This document shows positions 1 to 6,791 of a stretch of 6,837 nt of DNA, in pieces. Origin of the DNA: a candidate division TA06 bacterium (GTDB taxonomy: Bacteria > Ratteibacteria > UBA8468 > MWAK01). A program made the translations under genes and the position numbers. The DNA is taken from assembly GCA_022704925.1 (NCBI GenBank), contig JAKJFK010000092.1, forward strand, positions 1-6,837, read 5' to 3'. Under the pieces are notes generated by a model. That model saw nothing but the letters and a program-made list of their open reading frames with translations, had not been told where the DNA came from and ran no database searches. The first letter of the stretch is position 1, and every line of letters starts with the position of its first letter.

Positions 1-981
1 GTTGGGCGACTGCTGGACGGCGATGTCATGCTCGGCCGCCAGCAGGTTGCGGGCCGAAAGGCGCTCCGGCAGCGAGTAGCCCCGGTGCGAACGCTGGATG
101 TGGGAACTGTTGCCGGCGAAGTCCAGGTAAGGGGCGCAGTCATTCCAGTCCCCGCAGCCGTGGCCGGGCACCGAAAGCTTGGTCGGCATGTGGATCATCA
201 CCACCTGGCGCGGGTCGGCCGCCCAGATGGTCCGGGCCCGCCAGAGCGCCTGGCGGCTCAGGCTGGACGCCTCCCAGCGCCGCCAGGCAAACCAGGCGGC
301 GTAATCGTTGTTGCCGTTAGGCGGCAGCACATCCTCCCAGGTCCCGTAGCCGGTATTCAGGGCGGCGTTCAGTTCGCCCAGGGAGGCGTACCGCTGCTGC
401 AGGTGGGACCGGTAATCGGCCCGGCAGTGATGACAGGCGCAGATCCCCTCGACCGACTTGGTCTGCAACTCGTTCCAGACATCCCAGCAGAGCAGGGCGG
501 GATGCTCCCGGTAGCGATTCACCAGGGCCGTCAGGAAGCGGCCCGACCATTCCTTCGTGAGCGGGTGGTTGCCGCAGACGGCCATGCCGCCGATCTGGGT
601 GGACTTGCGGTTGAGTGGGTAGTAGGAAACCCCCTGGTGGTCAACGAACCAGGTCTCCGGGAACTGGCGGATGAACCACTCCGGGGCCGATTCCAGAAAG
701 AGGAGCGGGTGGATGAAGACCCCGTGGCGGCGGCCCAGCTCGAAGAGGCGGTCCAGCTCCTCGAACTGGAAGCGCCCCGGCTCCCGCTCGTGCCAGCGCC
801 AGTAAATCCAGGCCCGGGCCACCTCGAGGCCGGCCTTCTTCATCAGATTGAAATCCGACTCCCAGAAACGGGGCAGCGGCTGGGGCGGCCGGTAATATTG
901 CGTCCCGAACCAGATCCGGGAGCCGATTTCCTTCAGCCGCCGGTCATGCCCGGCCTTGTGCCACTCAAACTCTTTGGCCAT
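1..981 (-). CDS. GH42-like beta-galactosidase, N-terminal part (cut by the left window edge)
   Basis: The first 327 codons of a larger gene are visible; the frame is still open at base 1. The protein fits the catalytic TIM barrel of glycoside hydrolase family 42 (clan GH-A), whose members remove terminal beta-galactose from oligosaccharides. Visible signs: strand 1 with GTQYYRPP (26-33), a WxxDxxLMKKAGL helix (40-52), an EREPGRFQFEELD stretch (65-77), and CWDVWNELQ with Asn170-Glu171 as the expected acid/base pair. Cys136 and the CACHHC cluster (Cys181, 183, 186) match the four zinc-binding cysteines known in GH42. The following LGELNAALNTGYGTWEDV segment is also GH42-like. The nucleophile Glu, the trimerisation domain and the C-terminus should lie beyond the edge, since GH42 proteins usually have about 650-700 residues. 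There is no signal peptide, so it is probably cytoplasmic. The ATG at 981 has a good ribosome binding site. The WDVWNE motif differs from the usual WQxxNE, so a related GH-A family is possible. Confidence 0.85.
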   Translation of the reverse strand, partial: MAKEFEWHKAGHDRRLKEIGSRIWFGTQYYRPPQPLPRFWESDFNLMKKAGLEVARAWIYWRWHEREPGRFQFEELDRLFELGRRHGVFIHPLLFLESAPEWFIRQFPETWFVDHQGVSYYPLNRKSTQIGGMAVCGNHPLTKEWSGRFLTALVNRYREHPALLCWDVWNELQTKSVEGICACHHCRADYRSHLQQRYASLGELNAALNTGYGTWEDVLPPNGNNDYAAWFAWRRWEASSLSRQALWRARTIWAADPRQVVMIHMPTKLSVPGHGCGDWNDCAPYLDFAGNSSHIQRSHRGYSLPERLSARNLLAAEHDIAVQQSPN

Positions 982-985
982 GCCG

Positions 986-993
986 TCCTCTCC
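986..993 (-). promoter_or_regulatory. Ribosome binding site of the GH42-like gene
   Basis: The minus strand reads GGAGAGGA followed by CGGC and the ATG at 981. This purine-rich Shine-Dalgarno sequence fixes the chosen start. No other in-frame start with such a site is seen in the leader. Confidence 0.7.
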
Positions 994-1080
994 GGTAAAA
1001 AGATTGGGGGTGTAATTTCATTCGTCTCCGCTCGATCCAGTCGGCACGGCCATATCAGGCCGGGGGCCTTTACCGCCGGC

Positions 1081-4000
1081 TTACCTGGCCAGGATCAGGC
1101 GGCCGCCGGTCCGGCTCCCGCCGGCCCAGTGCATCGTGCCCGAGTAAAGCTTCCCCTGCTCCCGGTCCAGGTCCGTCCAGAAAAGATCAAAGGTCAATAC
1201 CTGCCCCGCCGCCGGCGCCGCCAGGCCCAGCTCCCGCCAGGGCACCGCCGCCTCCAGCTTGACCGCCTGCGCCTCCAGCTTCATGCCCGCGCCGGCCAAC
1301 CCCTTCCCGTCCAGCGCCGCCGACAACCGGCCCGTCGGGCCCGGCACCAGCTCCAGCCAGCGCTCCCGGCCGCCCGCCACCGCCAGCCGCACCCGCACCT
1401 TCTCGCCCGGGCCTGCCAGCGGCTGATCGTCGTCGCACCGGGCCGCCAGGTAAAGGTTCTCCTTGTCCCAGGCCGCCCAGAAGGCCACCCGCCCGTCCAG
1501 CGTGTAGGACGGGTACCCGAAGTTCTCCTCGCCCTCCAGAAACTGCTCCCAGCGGTAACTGAAGTTGAAGTGGCGCTGGTAGGCCAGCCAGGCCGCCGGC
1601 CGCCCCTCCCACTCGGCCAGGTCGCCGTCGGCCTTCGGCGCCGCCGCGGCGACCGGCGCCGGCAGCAGCCAAAGGTAATCCTCGCCGGCGTACTCGGCCC
1701 CGCCGGCGGCCGTCACCACCCCGCGCAGGTAGCCCATCTCCAGCGGCAGCCGCGCCTCGTAGGCGGTCGGCACCTCGACCACGGCCGTCTCGCCGGCCCG
1801 GATCGTCCCGACCTCCACCAGGCGCGGGGCCAGCCAGAGGCCGGCGATCGAAAGGGGGGAGTGGCGCAGCGGCACGCCGGCCGAAGGGCGCAGGTCAACC
1901 TTCACCCCGGCCTGGTCCCGGCCGCTGTTGTTGGCGACCGCCAGCCGCAGGTTGACCCGGCCGGCCCCGTCCGTAACGGGATTGAAGGAGAGCGCCAGCG
2001 GGACCGGCGCCACCCCGGCCTTCCGAAAAAGATCGGCGAAGGCGGCCGGACTCAGCCTTTTATTGAAGATGAAAAGCGGCTCCTCGTCCAGGTCGAGCCG
2101 CAGGCGGCCCCGGCTCCATTTCAGACCGGGGACCTCGTTCCAATACATGTCCCGGACCTCGACGCTCCCGGCCGGGCAGGCCAGGGTGACCCCCTTCAGC
2201 TCCCGGGCCGCCGGCCGCCAGTGCAGGTCATTATAAGAGGTGTTGGTGGCGTAGGTCACCGCGGCCAGCCGGCCGCCGCTCCGGAAGATGAAGGCCAGCC
2301 GGTCGGTCGAACCGAGCGGCACCTCCTCGACCAGCTCGGCGTCGGCCATCAGCGTCCCCAGGCAGCCGAAGGTGCTGCCCCAGGGATAGGGGGTGGCGTC
2401 GTAATCGCAGAGCGGCTTGTTCTGGCCCAGGTGGGCCCCGTAATTGGCCAGCACCCCGGCGTAGTAACCGATGACATCAAGGTCCATGACCAGGGTGTGG
2501 TAAATCAGCTGGCGGGCCATCCAGGCCGCCTTGAAACGGCCCGGCTGGTAAGTGTAAAGGGTGTGGTACATCGTTTCTTCGGGCGGGTAGCCGCCCACCC
2601 CGCCGCAGAAGAGGGGTTTCTGGTAGCGCCGCTTGAAACCGGCGTAGTAGCGGGACTCGTGGTAATTGTAATTCAGGGCGTCATTGCTGAAGAAGTCAAT
2701 CTTCTCCGGCGGCAGATAACGCATCAGTTCCTCGGTGAACTCCGGGGTGGCGCTGATACCCACCCAGACCCCGGGCGCCTCCCGATGTATGGCGTCGGCG
2801 GCCGCGCCGGCGACCGACTCGAAGAGCTTCGGGTCCCAGTGATTCTCGGCCTGGTCGTCCACGAACCAGCCCCGCACGTAGGACCGGTAGTGTTTGGCCA
2901 CCCGGCCGGCGTAATCGGCCCAGAGGTCCAGTTTCGGCTGGTACTCCCTGGTCATGCCGCGGGTGGTCCGGTACTGGTCCGGATCAACCGGGTCGAGCAT
3001 GAAATCCGGCGGCCGCCGGAAGATCCAGAAGCAGGAGAGCATCTCGAGGCCGTGCTTCCTGGGCAGGGCGGCCCGCTCGTCCTGCCAGTTCCAGACCTCC
3101 GGCGCCGGGTGGACGCCGCCGTCCGGCGGCTCGGTAAGGGCGCCCAGTTCGCGCACCTTGGCCGGCATCACCCAGCTCATTCCCAACCGCTTGTGGACGA
3201 GGATCTCGGCCTCGTTCAGGGTCAGGTTGTCACCCAGCTTGTGGCGGACGGGACCTTCCGGCGGCCGGCTCATCACCAGATAAACCGTCTCGCCCTCCGG
3301 CAACTCCCGGCCGGAGACCCCGTAAGTCGCCGAGAAGATCCCCCGCAGCGGCGGCCGGATCGCCACCGCCCGCCGCACCGTCTGGCCGCCGGCCAGCGAC
3401 ACCGGCTCGGTCTCGCCCTCGGCCACCACCCGCTCCCGCACGTCCACCACCCGGTAGCCCAGGCGCGCCGTCCGGCTCGTCCGGCCGCTGTTGTGGAACC
3501 AGAGGTCCAGCGTCAGCGGCCCGTTATCGTAAATGATGTTCCCCAGGCAGCCGCTGCGCAGGGCCCCCTCCAGCTCGGCCCGCGGCGCGTACTCCGTCGC
3601 CGCCGCACCCGCCTCCAGCTGCACCCCGTCCACCCAGCCGCTCCCGCTCAGGCTCAGGTAGTACCAGCCGGGCTCCAGGTTACCGGTCGCGCTCAGGCGC
3701 CGCCACTCCGGACCCGCCGGGCCGATGACCTTAAGCGCGTTGAGGGTGTGGATCTCGTTCTTCTGCCAGCTCCCGTCCTCGATTACCTTCTTCAGGACGA
3801 AGCCGAAATCGGCCGGCTTCTCGGAGCGGACATACAGGGAAATGGTGTAGATACCGGCCTGCTCGAGATAGTAGGGGCGGCTGAAGGGCTCCACGGCCGG
3901 GACCTTCAGCGAGTAGAGGCCGTGGAAGGGACGGACATTGTCCAGGTCGGCATCCGTGAAGGCGTAGGCCAACCTGCCCGCCCAGCCGTCGTTCATCCCC

Positions 4001-4761
4001 AGTTCAAAGGAGGAGTTCGGCCAGAGGTTCCGCCGGCCGTCGAAGGACTGTAATTTGATCGGGCCGAAGACCGGCTCCGCCGCCGGGGCCGGCGTCCGGT
4101 AGGGCTCGTCGGACTGGTAAACCGGCCGCGGCGCCAGGGCCGCCGTGTCCAGGCCGGCCCGCCGGGCCGTCTCCTGGTGGTAATCGGGCGGCTCCTTCTC
4201 GTTCGGGTCGTCGCTCAGGTAGATGGTGTCCACCCAGAGGCTCCGGTTCAGCGGCTCGGTGTAGGCGCCGTAGCCGCGGCCGCCGAATTGGACCGCCTCC
4301 AGGCTGATACTCGCGGCCGGCGCCGCCAGCGTGATCTCCACCCCCGGCAGCCAGGTGAAGTTCTTCCGGCCGGTCTTCCAGGCGACCTCGACCCGGCTGG
4401 CGCCCAGGCCCACCCGGACGATGCTCTCCCGGTCGGGGCTGGTCGGGCCGATCACCCGCAGGAAGAGGCGGTACTTGCCGGCCGGGACCGGCTCCGCCAG
4501 CGGCCGGCTGATGATCCGGCCGCCGGCCGACGCATTGGCGTGAATGGCCGCGCAGTAGCCGCGCCCCGGCGCGCCGAAGGAACGGATGTTGGCCTCGCGG
4601 GCATACCAGCCGGCGGCCGCCTCGTTGTCGTAGGGGTAGCGGAGCAGGGAGCCGATCTCCTCGGCTTCGAAGTAGCGGCCGGCCGCCCGGGCCGGAACCG
4701 GAGCGGACAGAAAACAAACCAGACAAGCGGAGAAAAGAAGGCCGGTGATGACTCCCTTCAT
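1081..4761 (-). CDS. Secreted multidomain glycoside hydrolase-like protein with CBM4_9 and CBM9-like modules
   Basis: This 1226-aa protein is probably exported and acts on a polysaccharide; the exact reaction is unknown. A signal peptide covers about residues 1-26 (MKG start, hydrophobic core, ARA-A cleavage site). A CBM35/6-like sandwich follows (about 29-185, opening FEAEE and closing WVDTIYLSDDP), then a CBM4_9-like module (about 245-395, opening NLWPNSSFELG and closing WVDGVQLEAG...ATEY), then an Ig-like domain (about 405-500). A TIM-barrel-like core spans roughly 505-800; its most striking motif is WFVDDQAENHW with Asp635, Asp636 and Glu639 as candidate catalytic acids. After that come a beta-sandwich (about 815-900), an Ig-like segment (about 920-1035) and a CBM9/DOMON-like domain (about 1044-1226: DGDLAEW, FWAAWDKENLYLAARCDDD, final GGRLILAR). 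The start at 4761 is preferred over an in-frame ATG at 4815 because it has GGAGG seven bases upstream and begins directly with the signal peptide. The core matches no family I can name with certainty; clan GH-A is the best guess. The C-terminus is shared with the gene at the right edge. Confidence 0.88.
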   Translation of the reverse strand: MKGVITGLLFSACLVCFLSAPVPARAAGRYFEAEEIGSLLRYPYDNEAAAGWYAREANIRSFGAPGRGYCAAIHANASAGGRIISRPLAEPVPAGKYRLFLRVIGPTSPDRESIVRVGLGASRVEVAWKTGRKNFTWLPGVEITLAAPAASISLEAVQFGGRGYGAYTEPLNRSLWVDTIYLSDDPNEKEPPDYHQETARRAGLDTAALAPRPVYQSDEPYRTPAPAAEPVFGPIKLQSFDGRRNLWPNSSFELGMNDGWAGRLAYAFTDADLDNVRPFHGLYSLKVPAVEPFSRPYYLEQAGIYTISLYVRSEKPADFGFVLKKVIEDGSWQKNEIHTLNALKVIGPAGPEWRRLSATGNLEPGWYYLSLSGSGWVDGVQLEAGAAATEYAPRAELEGALRSGCLGNIIYDNGPLTLDLWFHNSGRTSRTARLGYRVVDVRERVVAEGETEPVSLAGGQTVRRAVAIRPPLRGIFSATYGVSGRELPEGETVYLVMSRPPEGPVRHKLGDNLTLNEAEILVHKRLGMSWVMPAKVRELGALTEPPDGGVHPAPEVWNWQDERAALPRKHGLEMLSCFWIFRRPPDFMLDPVDPDQYRTTRGMTREYQPKLDLWADYAGRVAKHYRSYVRGWFVDDQAENHWDPKLFESVAGAAADAIHREAPGVWVGISATPEFTEELMRYLPPEKIDFFSNDALNYNYHESRYYAGFKRRYQKPLFCGGVGGYPPEETMYHTLYTYQPGRFKAAWMARQLIYHTLVMDLDVIGYYAGVLANYGAHLGQNKPLCDYDATPYPWGSTFGCLGTLMADAELVEEVPLGSTDRLAFIFRSGGRLAAVTYATNTSYNDLHWRPAARELKGVTLACPAGSVEVRDMYWNEVPGLKWSRGRLRLDLDEEPLFIFNKRLSPAAFADLFRKAGVAPVPLALSFNPVTDGAGRVNLRLAVANNSGRDQAGVKVDLRPSAGVPLRHSPLSIAGLWLAPRLVEVGTIRAGETAVVEVPTAYEARLPLEMGYLRGVVTAAGGAEYAGEDYLWLLPAPVAAAAPKADGDLAEWEGRPAAWLAYQRHFNFSYRWEQFLEGEENFGYPSYTLDGRVAFWAAWDKENLYLAARCDDDQPLAGPGEKVRVRLAVAGGRERWLELVPGPTGRLSAALDGKGLAGAGMKLEAQAVKLEAAVPWRELGLAAPAAGQVLTFDLFWTDLDREQGKLYSGTMHWAGGSRTGGRLILAR
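1086..1126. repeat. Direct repeat, copy 1 (41 nt, coding for a shared C-terminus)
   Basis: These 41 bases are identical to 6797-6837 and in the same orientation. They encode the last residues of the 1226-aa protein before its final Arg. The match stops at the last codon and stop codon (AGG TAA here, AAA TAG in the other copy), and the flanks downstream of the stops differ. Confidence 0.9.
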
Positions 4762-4768
4762 CGATTTG

Positions 4769-4773
4769 CCTCC
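4769..4773 (-). promoter_or_regulatory. Ribosome binding site that decides the start of the 1226-aa gene
   Basis: The minus strand has GGAGG followed by CAAATCG and ATG at 4761, a near-ideal spacing of seven bases. It lies inside the N-terminal extension that a start at 4815 would give, and so argues for the shorter protein with a proper signal peptide at its very N-terminus. Confidence 0.8.
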
Positions 4774-4813
4774 AACCGGGCGAAAGGTGATCAGAAAAAC
4801 GGGGCTGATTCTC

Positions 4814-4839
4814 AAAAAAAGGACCGGGCTTTCAAGCCC
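4814..4839 (-). terminator. Weak terminator- or attenuator-like structure after the 635-aa gene
   Basis: Minus-strand reading: GGGCT, loop TGAA (holding the TGA stop), AGCCC, then GGTCC and seven T residues. The stem has only 5 bp and the T-run begins 5 nt after it, so this is a poor intrinsic terminator. It may lower, rather than stop, transcription into the secreted-enzyme gene. Confidence 0.3.
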
Positions 4840-6739
4840 TGACTTCGGCCGACAGGGACTTCTCCTTGGCCTCCAGGAGCGAGCGGCTCACCAGGTACTC
4901 CTGGCATTCCAGGTGCAGGCCGAGCCGTTCGTCCAGGCGGAAGAGCGGCAGGGCCCGCCGCACCGTTCTCAACTCTTCCTGCCGGAGCCGGTCCAGGTAC
5001 TCCGGGTACCCGGGACCGGCCGCCTTCCGGGCCCGGTAATTGTCGAAAAGGCGGCCGGCGCTCTCCAGGAAGCAGAGGACCGCCCAGCCGTTGGTCCATT
5101 CCTGCAGGCAACGGTAACCGTGAATATTCTCCAGCCCGGGCAACCGGCGGCGGCACTCGCCCGGCAGGAGCCGGATCAGGCGCGTTACCCTCTCCTGGTC
5201 GGAGATCCGATCGTCGTGGCGCGGTATCACCGCCTCGCCCCGATAATCGGTCAGTCCCGACCACCAGGGATCGACGCCGGCAAAGAGGACCTTCTCCAGT
5301 TCCCGCAGCCCCTCCTCAAGCTTGACCGCCAGCCGGCCCAGGCCGGTAATGACCTCGTCCAGGGTATAGGGGCCCAGGCACTCCTCCCAGTTGTCGCCCC
5401 GTTCCAGGGCCAGCCAGCTGGCCGAAAGCGGTTTCCCTTGCAGCGGGCTCCCGTCCAGCGGCGCGGCCAGGGCGTAGTTGAGCGGACCGATATGAAGAAG
5501 GCGGTTGGCGATCGGGAATTCCCGGAAGGCGGCCTCCATGATCCCGACCGCGTGAACAAACCGGTCGGTCTCCTGGCGGCCCAGATAAGAGCGGCAGAGT
5601 TCGGCCAGGAAGTCCGCCTCGGTATCCAGGTCGGGCCGCGCGACCGCCAGGCCCACCGCGGCGCTGTTGATGGTAAATCGGTTGCCGAAGTTCCAGCTGG
5701 CCAGGAAACCGCCGCTGCCGTCCCGGCGCAGGTAATCGAGTTTTCGGAAGAGGTTGCCCAGCAGGGGCAAGTTGGCCGCGGTGGCCAGTTCGTGGGTGGT
5801 ACCCACCTGCAGCTTGGCCAGGTGGCGGTGCCCCTGTTTCCGGGCGTAGCCGGTAACCGAGGCGTAGCGGTCGCCCGGTCCGACGAAGATCAGGGAGTAC
5901 TCTTCAACCCGGCGCTCCTTCCCGTAGATATTCGTCCGGCCGCCGATCTCGAAGTCGGCCAGGACCTGGACCTCCGGGTCGAGCCGGTCGATCAATTCCG
6001 GCTGGGGGTTTGGAGAATACATGACCCAGGACCAGTTCCAGGCGATCACCGCCGCGGCCGAACCGGACTGGCGGACCGCCTCCCGGTAGGTATTGATGAT
6101 CTCGGCCACCACCTCCTCCGGCGGCCGCCGGCCGCAGCGCGGGCAATCAATCCCTTCGTGCTCCTGGTCGGAGGCGAAGATGTGGCCGCCCGGATTGGTG
6201 ATGACGTGCGAATAGCAATGGGTGGGGTACTCGGAGGCGGTGATCAGGATGCTGCCGGCCAGTTCGGGCAGGAAACGGTGCAGCCGGAGGGCATTCTCGT
6301 AAAGGTAGGCGCGGCCGGCCTCGGTGCTGGTGCAGATGTAATAAATCGGCCGCCGGTCCGGAACGCCCCAGCCGCCGGAAGCGCCCCGCAAATCGGGATG
6401 CTCCTTCCAGAAGGGATCGTCGGCCTCGAAGTAGCGGGGCTCCTCCAGGAGCAGGTAGAGGCCGCAACCCCGCTTCCGGCCCCGGGCGATCAGCCACTTC
6501 AGGCGCTCCAGGCTGCGGCGCTGCCCGGCCGACTCTTCGCCCCGGAAGGCCACCAGGTCGCGCAGTCGCGCCTGGACCCAGAAACCGTTGAAGCCATGGT
6601 TCCGGAGGTTATCAAACCAGGCCTCGGTATAATCGGCCTCCAGGTTCTCCAGGTCGCCCCGGTTGAAATGGGCCCCGGAGTTCCGGTAAATCCGCGTCGT
6701 CCAGCCGTCCTTCAAATGGCCGGCTGTGGTTTCGGTCAT
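4832..6739 (-). CDS. Uncharacterised TIM-barrel hydrolase-like protein, 635 aa, probably cytoplasmic
   Basis: I do not recognise a firm family. The first about 365 residues look like an alpha/beta barrel: FNGFWVQARLRDL (50-62), KRGCGLYLLLEEPRYF (about 89-104), IYYICTSTEAGRAYL (about 132-146), then ILITASEYPTHCYSH with Glu170, His174 and Cys175. A CPRC pair (Cys199, Cys202) opens a segment ending in AWNWSW (about 226-231), followed by ADFEIGG with Glu264, LQVGTTHELA (about 310-320) and GGFLASWNFG (about 341-350). Glu170 and Glu264 are candidate catalytic acids, and the His/Cys residues could bind a metal; both are inferences. Residues from about 455 to 620 are charged and helical, as in several GH20- or GH67-like enzymes. 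No signal peptide or membrane segment is present. The ATG at 6739 is the first Met of the frame, but no clear Shine-Dalgarno sequence precedes it (only AAAAAAGACG). It sits 70 nt upstream of the secreted enzyme and 52 nt downstream of the edge gene, so cotranscription is likely. A sugar-hydrolase role is inferred from fold and context. Confidence 0.8.
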   Translation of the reverse strand: MTETTAGHLKDGWTTRIYRNSGAHFNRGDLENLEADYTEAWFDNLRNHGFNGFWVQARLRDLVAFRGEESAGQRRSLERLKWLIARGRKRGCGLYLLLEEPRYFEADDPFWKEHPDLRGASGGWGVPDRRPIYYICTSTEAGRAYLYENALRLHRFLPELAGSILITASEYPTHCYSHVITNPGGHIFASDQEHEGIDCPRCGRRPPEEVVAEIINTYREAVRQSGSAAAVIAWNWSWVMYSPNPQPELIDRLDPEVQVLADFEIGGRTNIYGKERRVEEYSLIFVGPGDRYASVTGYARKQGHRHLAKLQVGTTHELATAANLPLLGNLFRKLDYLRRDGSGGFLASWNFGNRFTINSAAVGLAVARPDLDTEADFLAELCRSYLGRQETDRFVHAVGIMEAAFREFPIANRLLHIGPLNYALAAPLDGSPLQGKPLSASWLALERGDNWEECLGPYTLDEVITGLGRLAVKLEEGLRELEKVLFAGVDPWWSGLTDYRGEAVIPRHDDRISDQERVTRLIRLLPGECRRRLPGLENIHGYRCLQEWTNGWAVLCFLESAGRLFDNYRARKAAGPGYPEYLDRLRQEELRTVRRALPLFRLDERLGLHLECQEYLVSRSLLEAKEKSLSAEVRA

Positions 6740-6754
6740 CGTCTTTTTTAAACC

Positions 6755-6779
6755 CGGCCGCCCTTTGAACGGGCGGCCG
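6755..6779 (-). other. Intercistronic GC-rich hairpin
   Basis: CGGCCGCCC and GGGCGGCCG form a perfect 9-bp stem with a 7-nt loop, between the stop of the edge gene and the ATG at 6739. On the minus strand the stem is followed by GGGTTT and a run of six A, not a T-run, so it is not a canonical intrinsic terminator for these genes. It could protect the 3' end of the upstream message, cause partial termination or mask the next start. A T-run does lie on the plus strand, but on the wrong side of the stem for plus-strand termination. Confidence 0.55.
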
Positions 6780-6791
6780 CGGTCGTTTCCC

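Noticed and set aside
1057-1069. Short hairpin AGGCC-GGG-GGCCT after the 1226-aa gene as a terminator
   Set aside because: The stem has only 5 bp with a 3-nt loop and no T-run follows on the minus strand; such structures are expected by chance in this GC-rich sequence.
982-1080. Promoter between the secreted-enzyme gene and the GH42-like gene
   Set aside because: No convincing pair of -35 and -10 boxes is seen in this spacer, nor in the spacers at 4762-4831 and 6740-6791.
1187-1672. Minus-strand 161-codon frame and similar short frames inside the genes
   Set aside because: They are out-of-frame translations rich in Gly, Ala and Arg inside genes with clear domains.
28-4053. Plus-strand open frame of 1341 codons
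   Set aside because: It runs antisense to two well-supported genes and their spacer, in codon register with them. Its product is rich in Pro, Arg, Gly and Gln with no domain, and the lack of stops is explained by absent TTA, CTA and TCA codons on the other strand.
4759-4815. Upstream in-frame ATG at 4815 as the start of the secreted protein
   Set aside because: It would put 18 residues before the signal peptide, and the GGAGG site belongs to the ATG at 4761.
4745-6751. Plus-strand open frame of 668 codons
   Set aside because: Antisense shadow of the 635-aa gene in the same codon register, with low-complexity composition, no recognisable motif and no good ribosome binding site seen.
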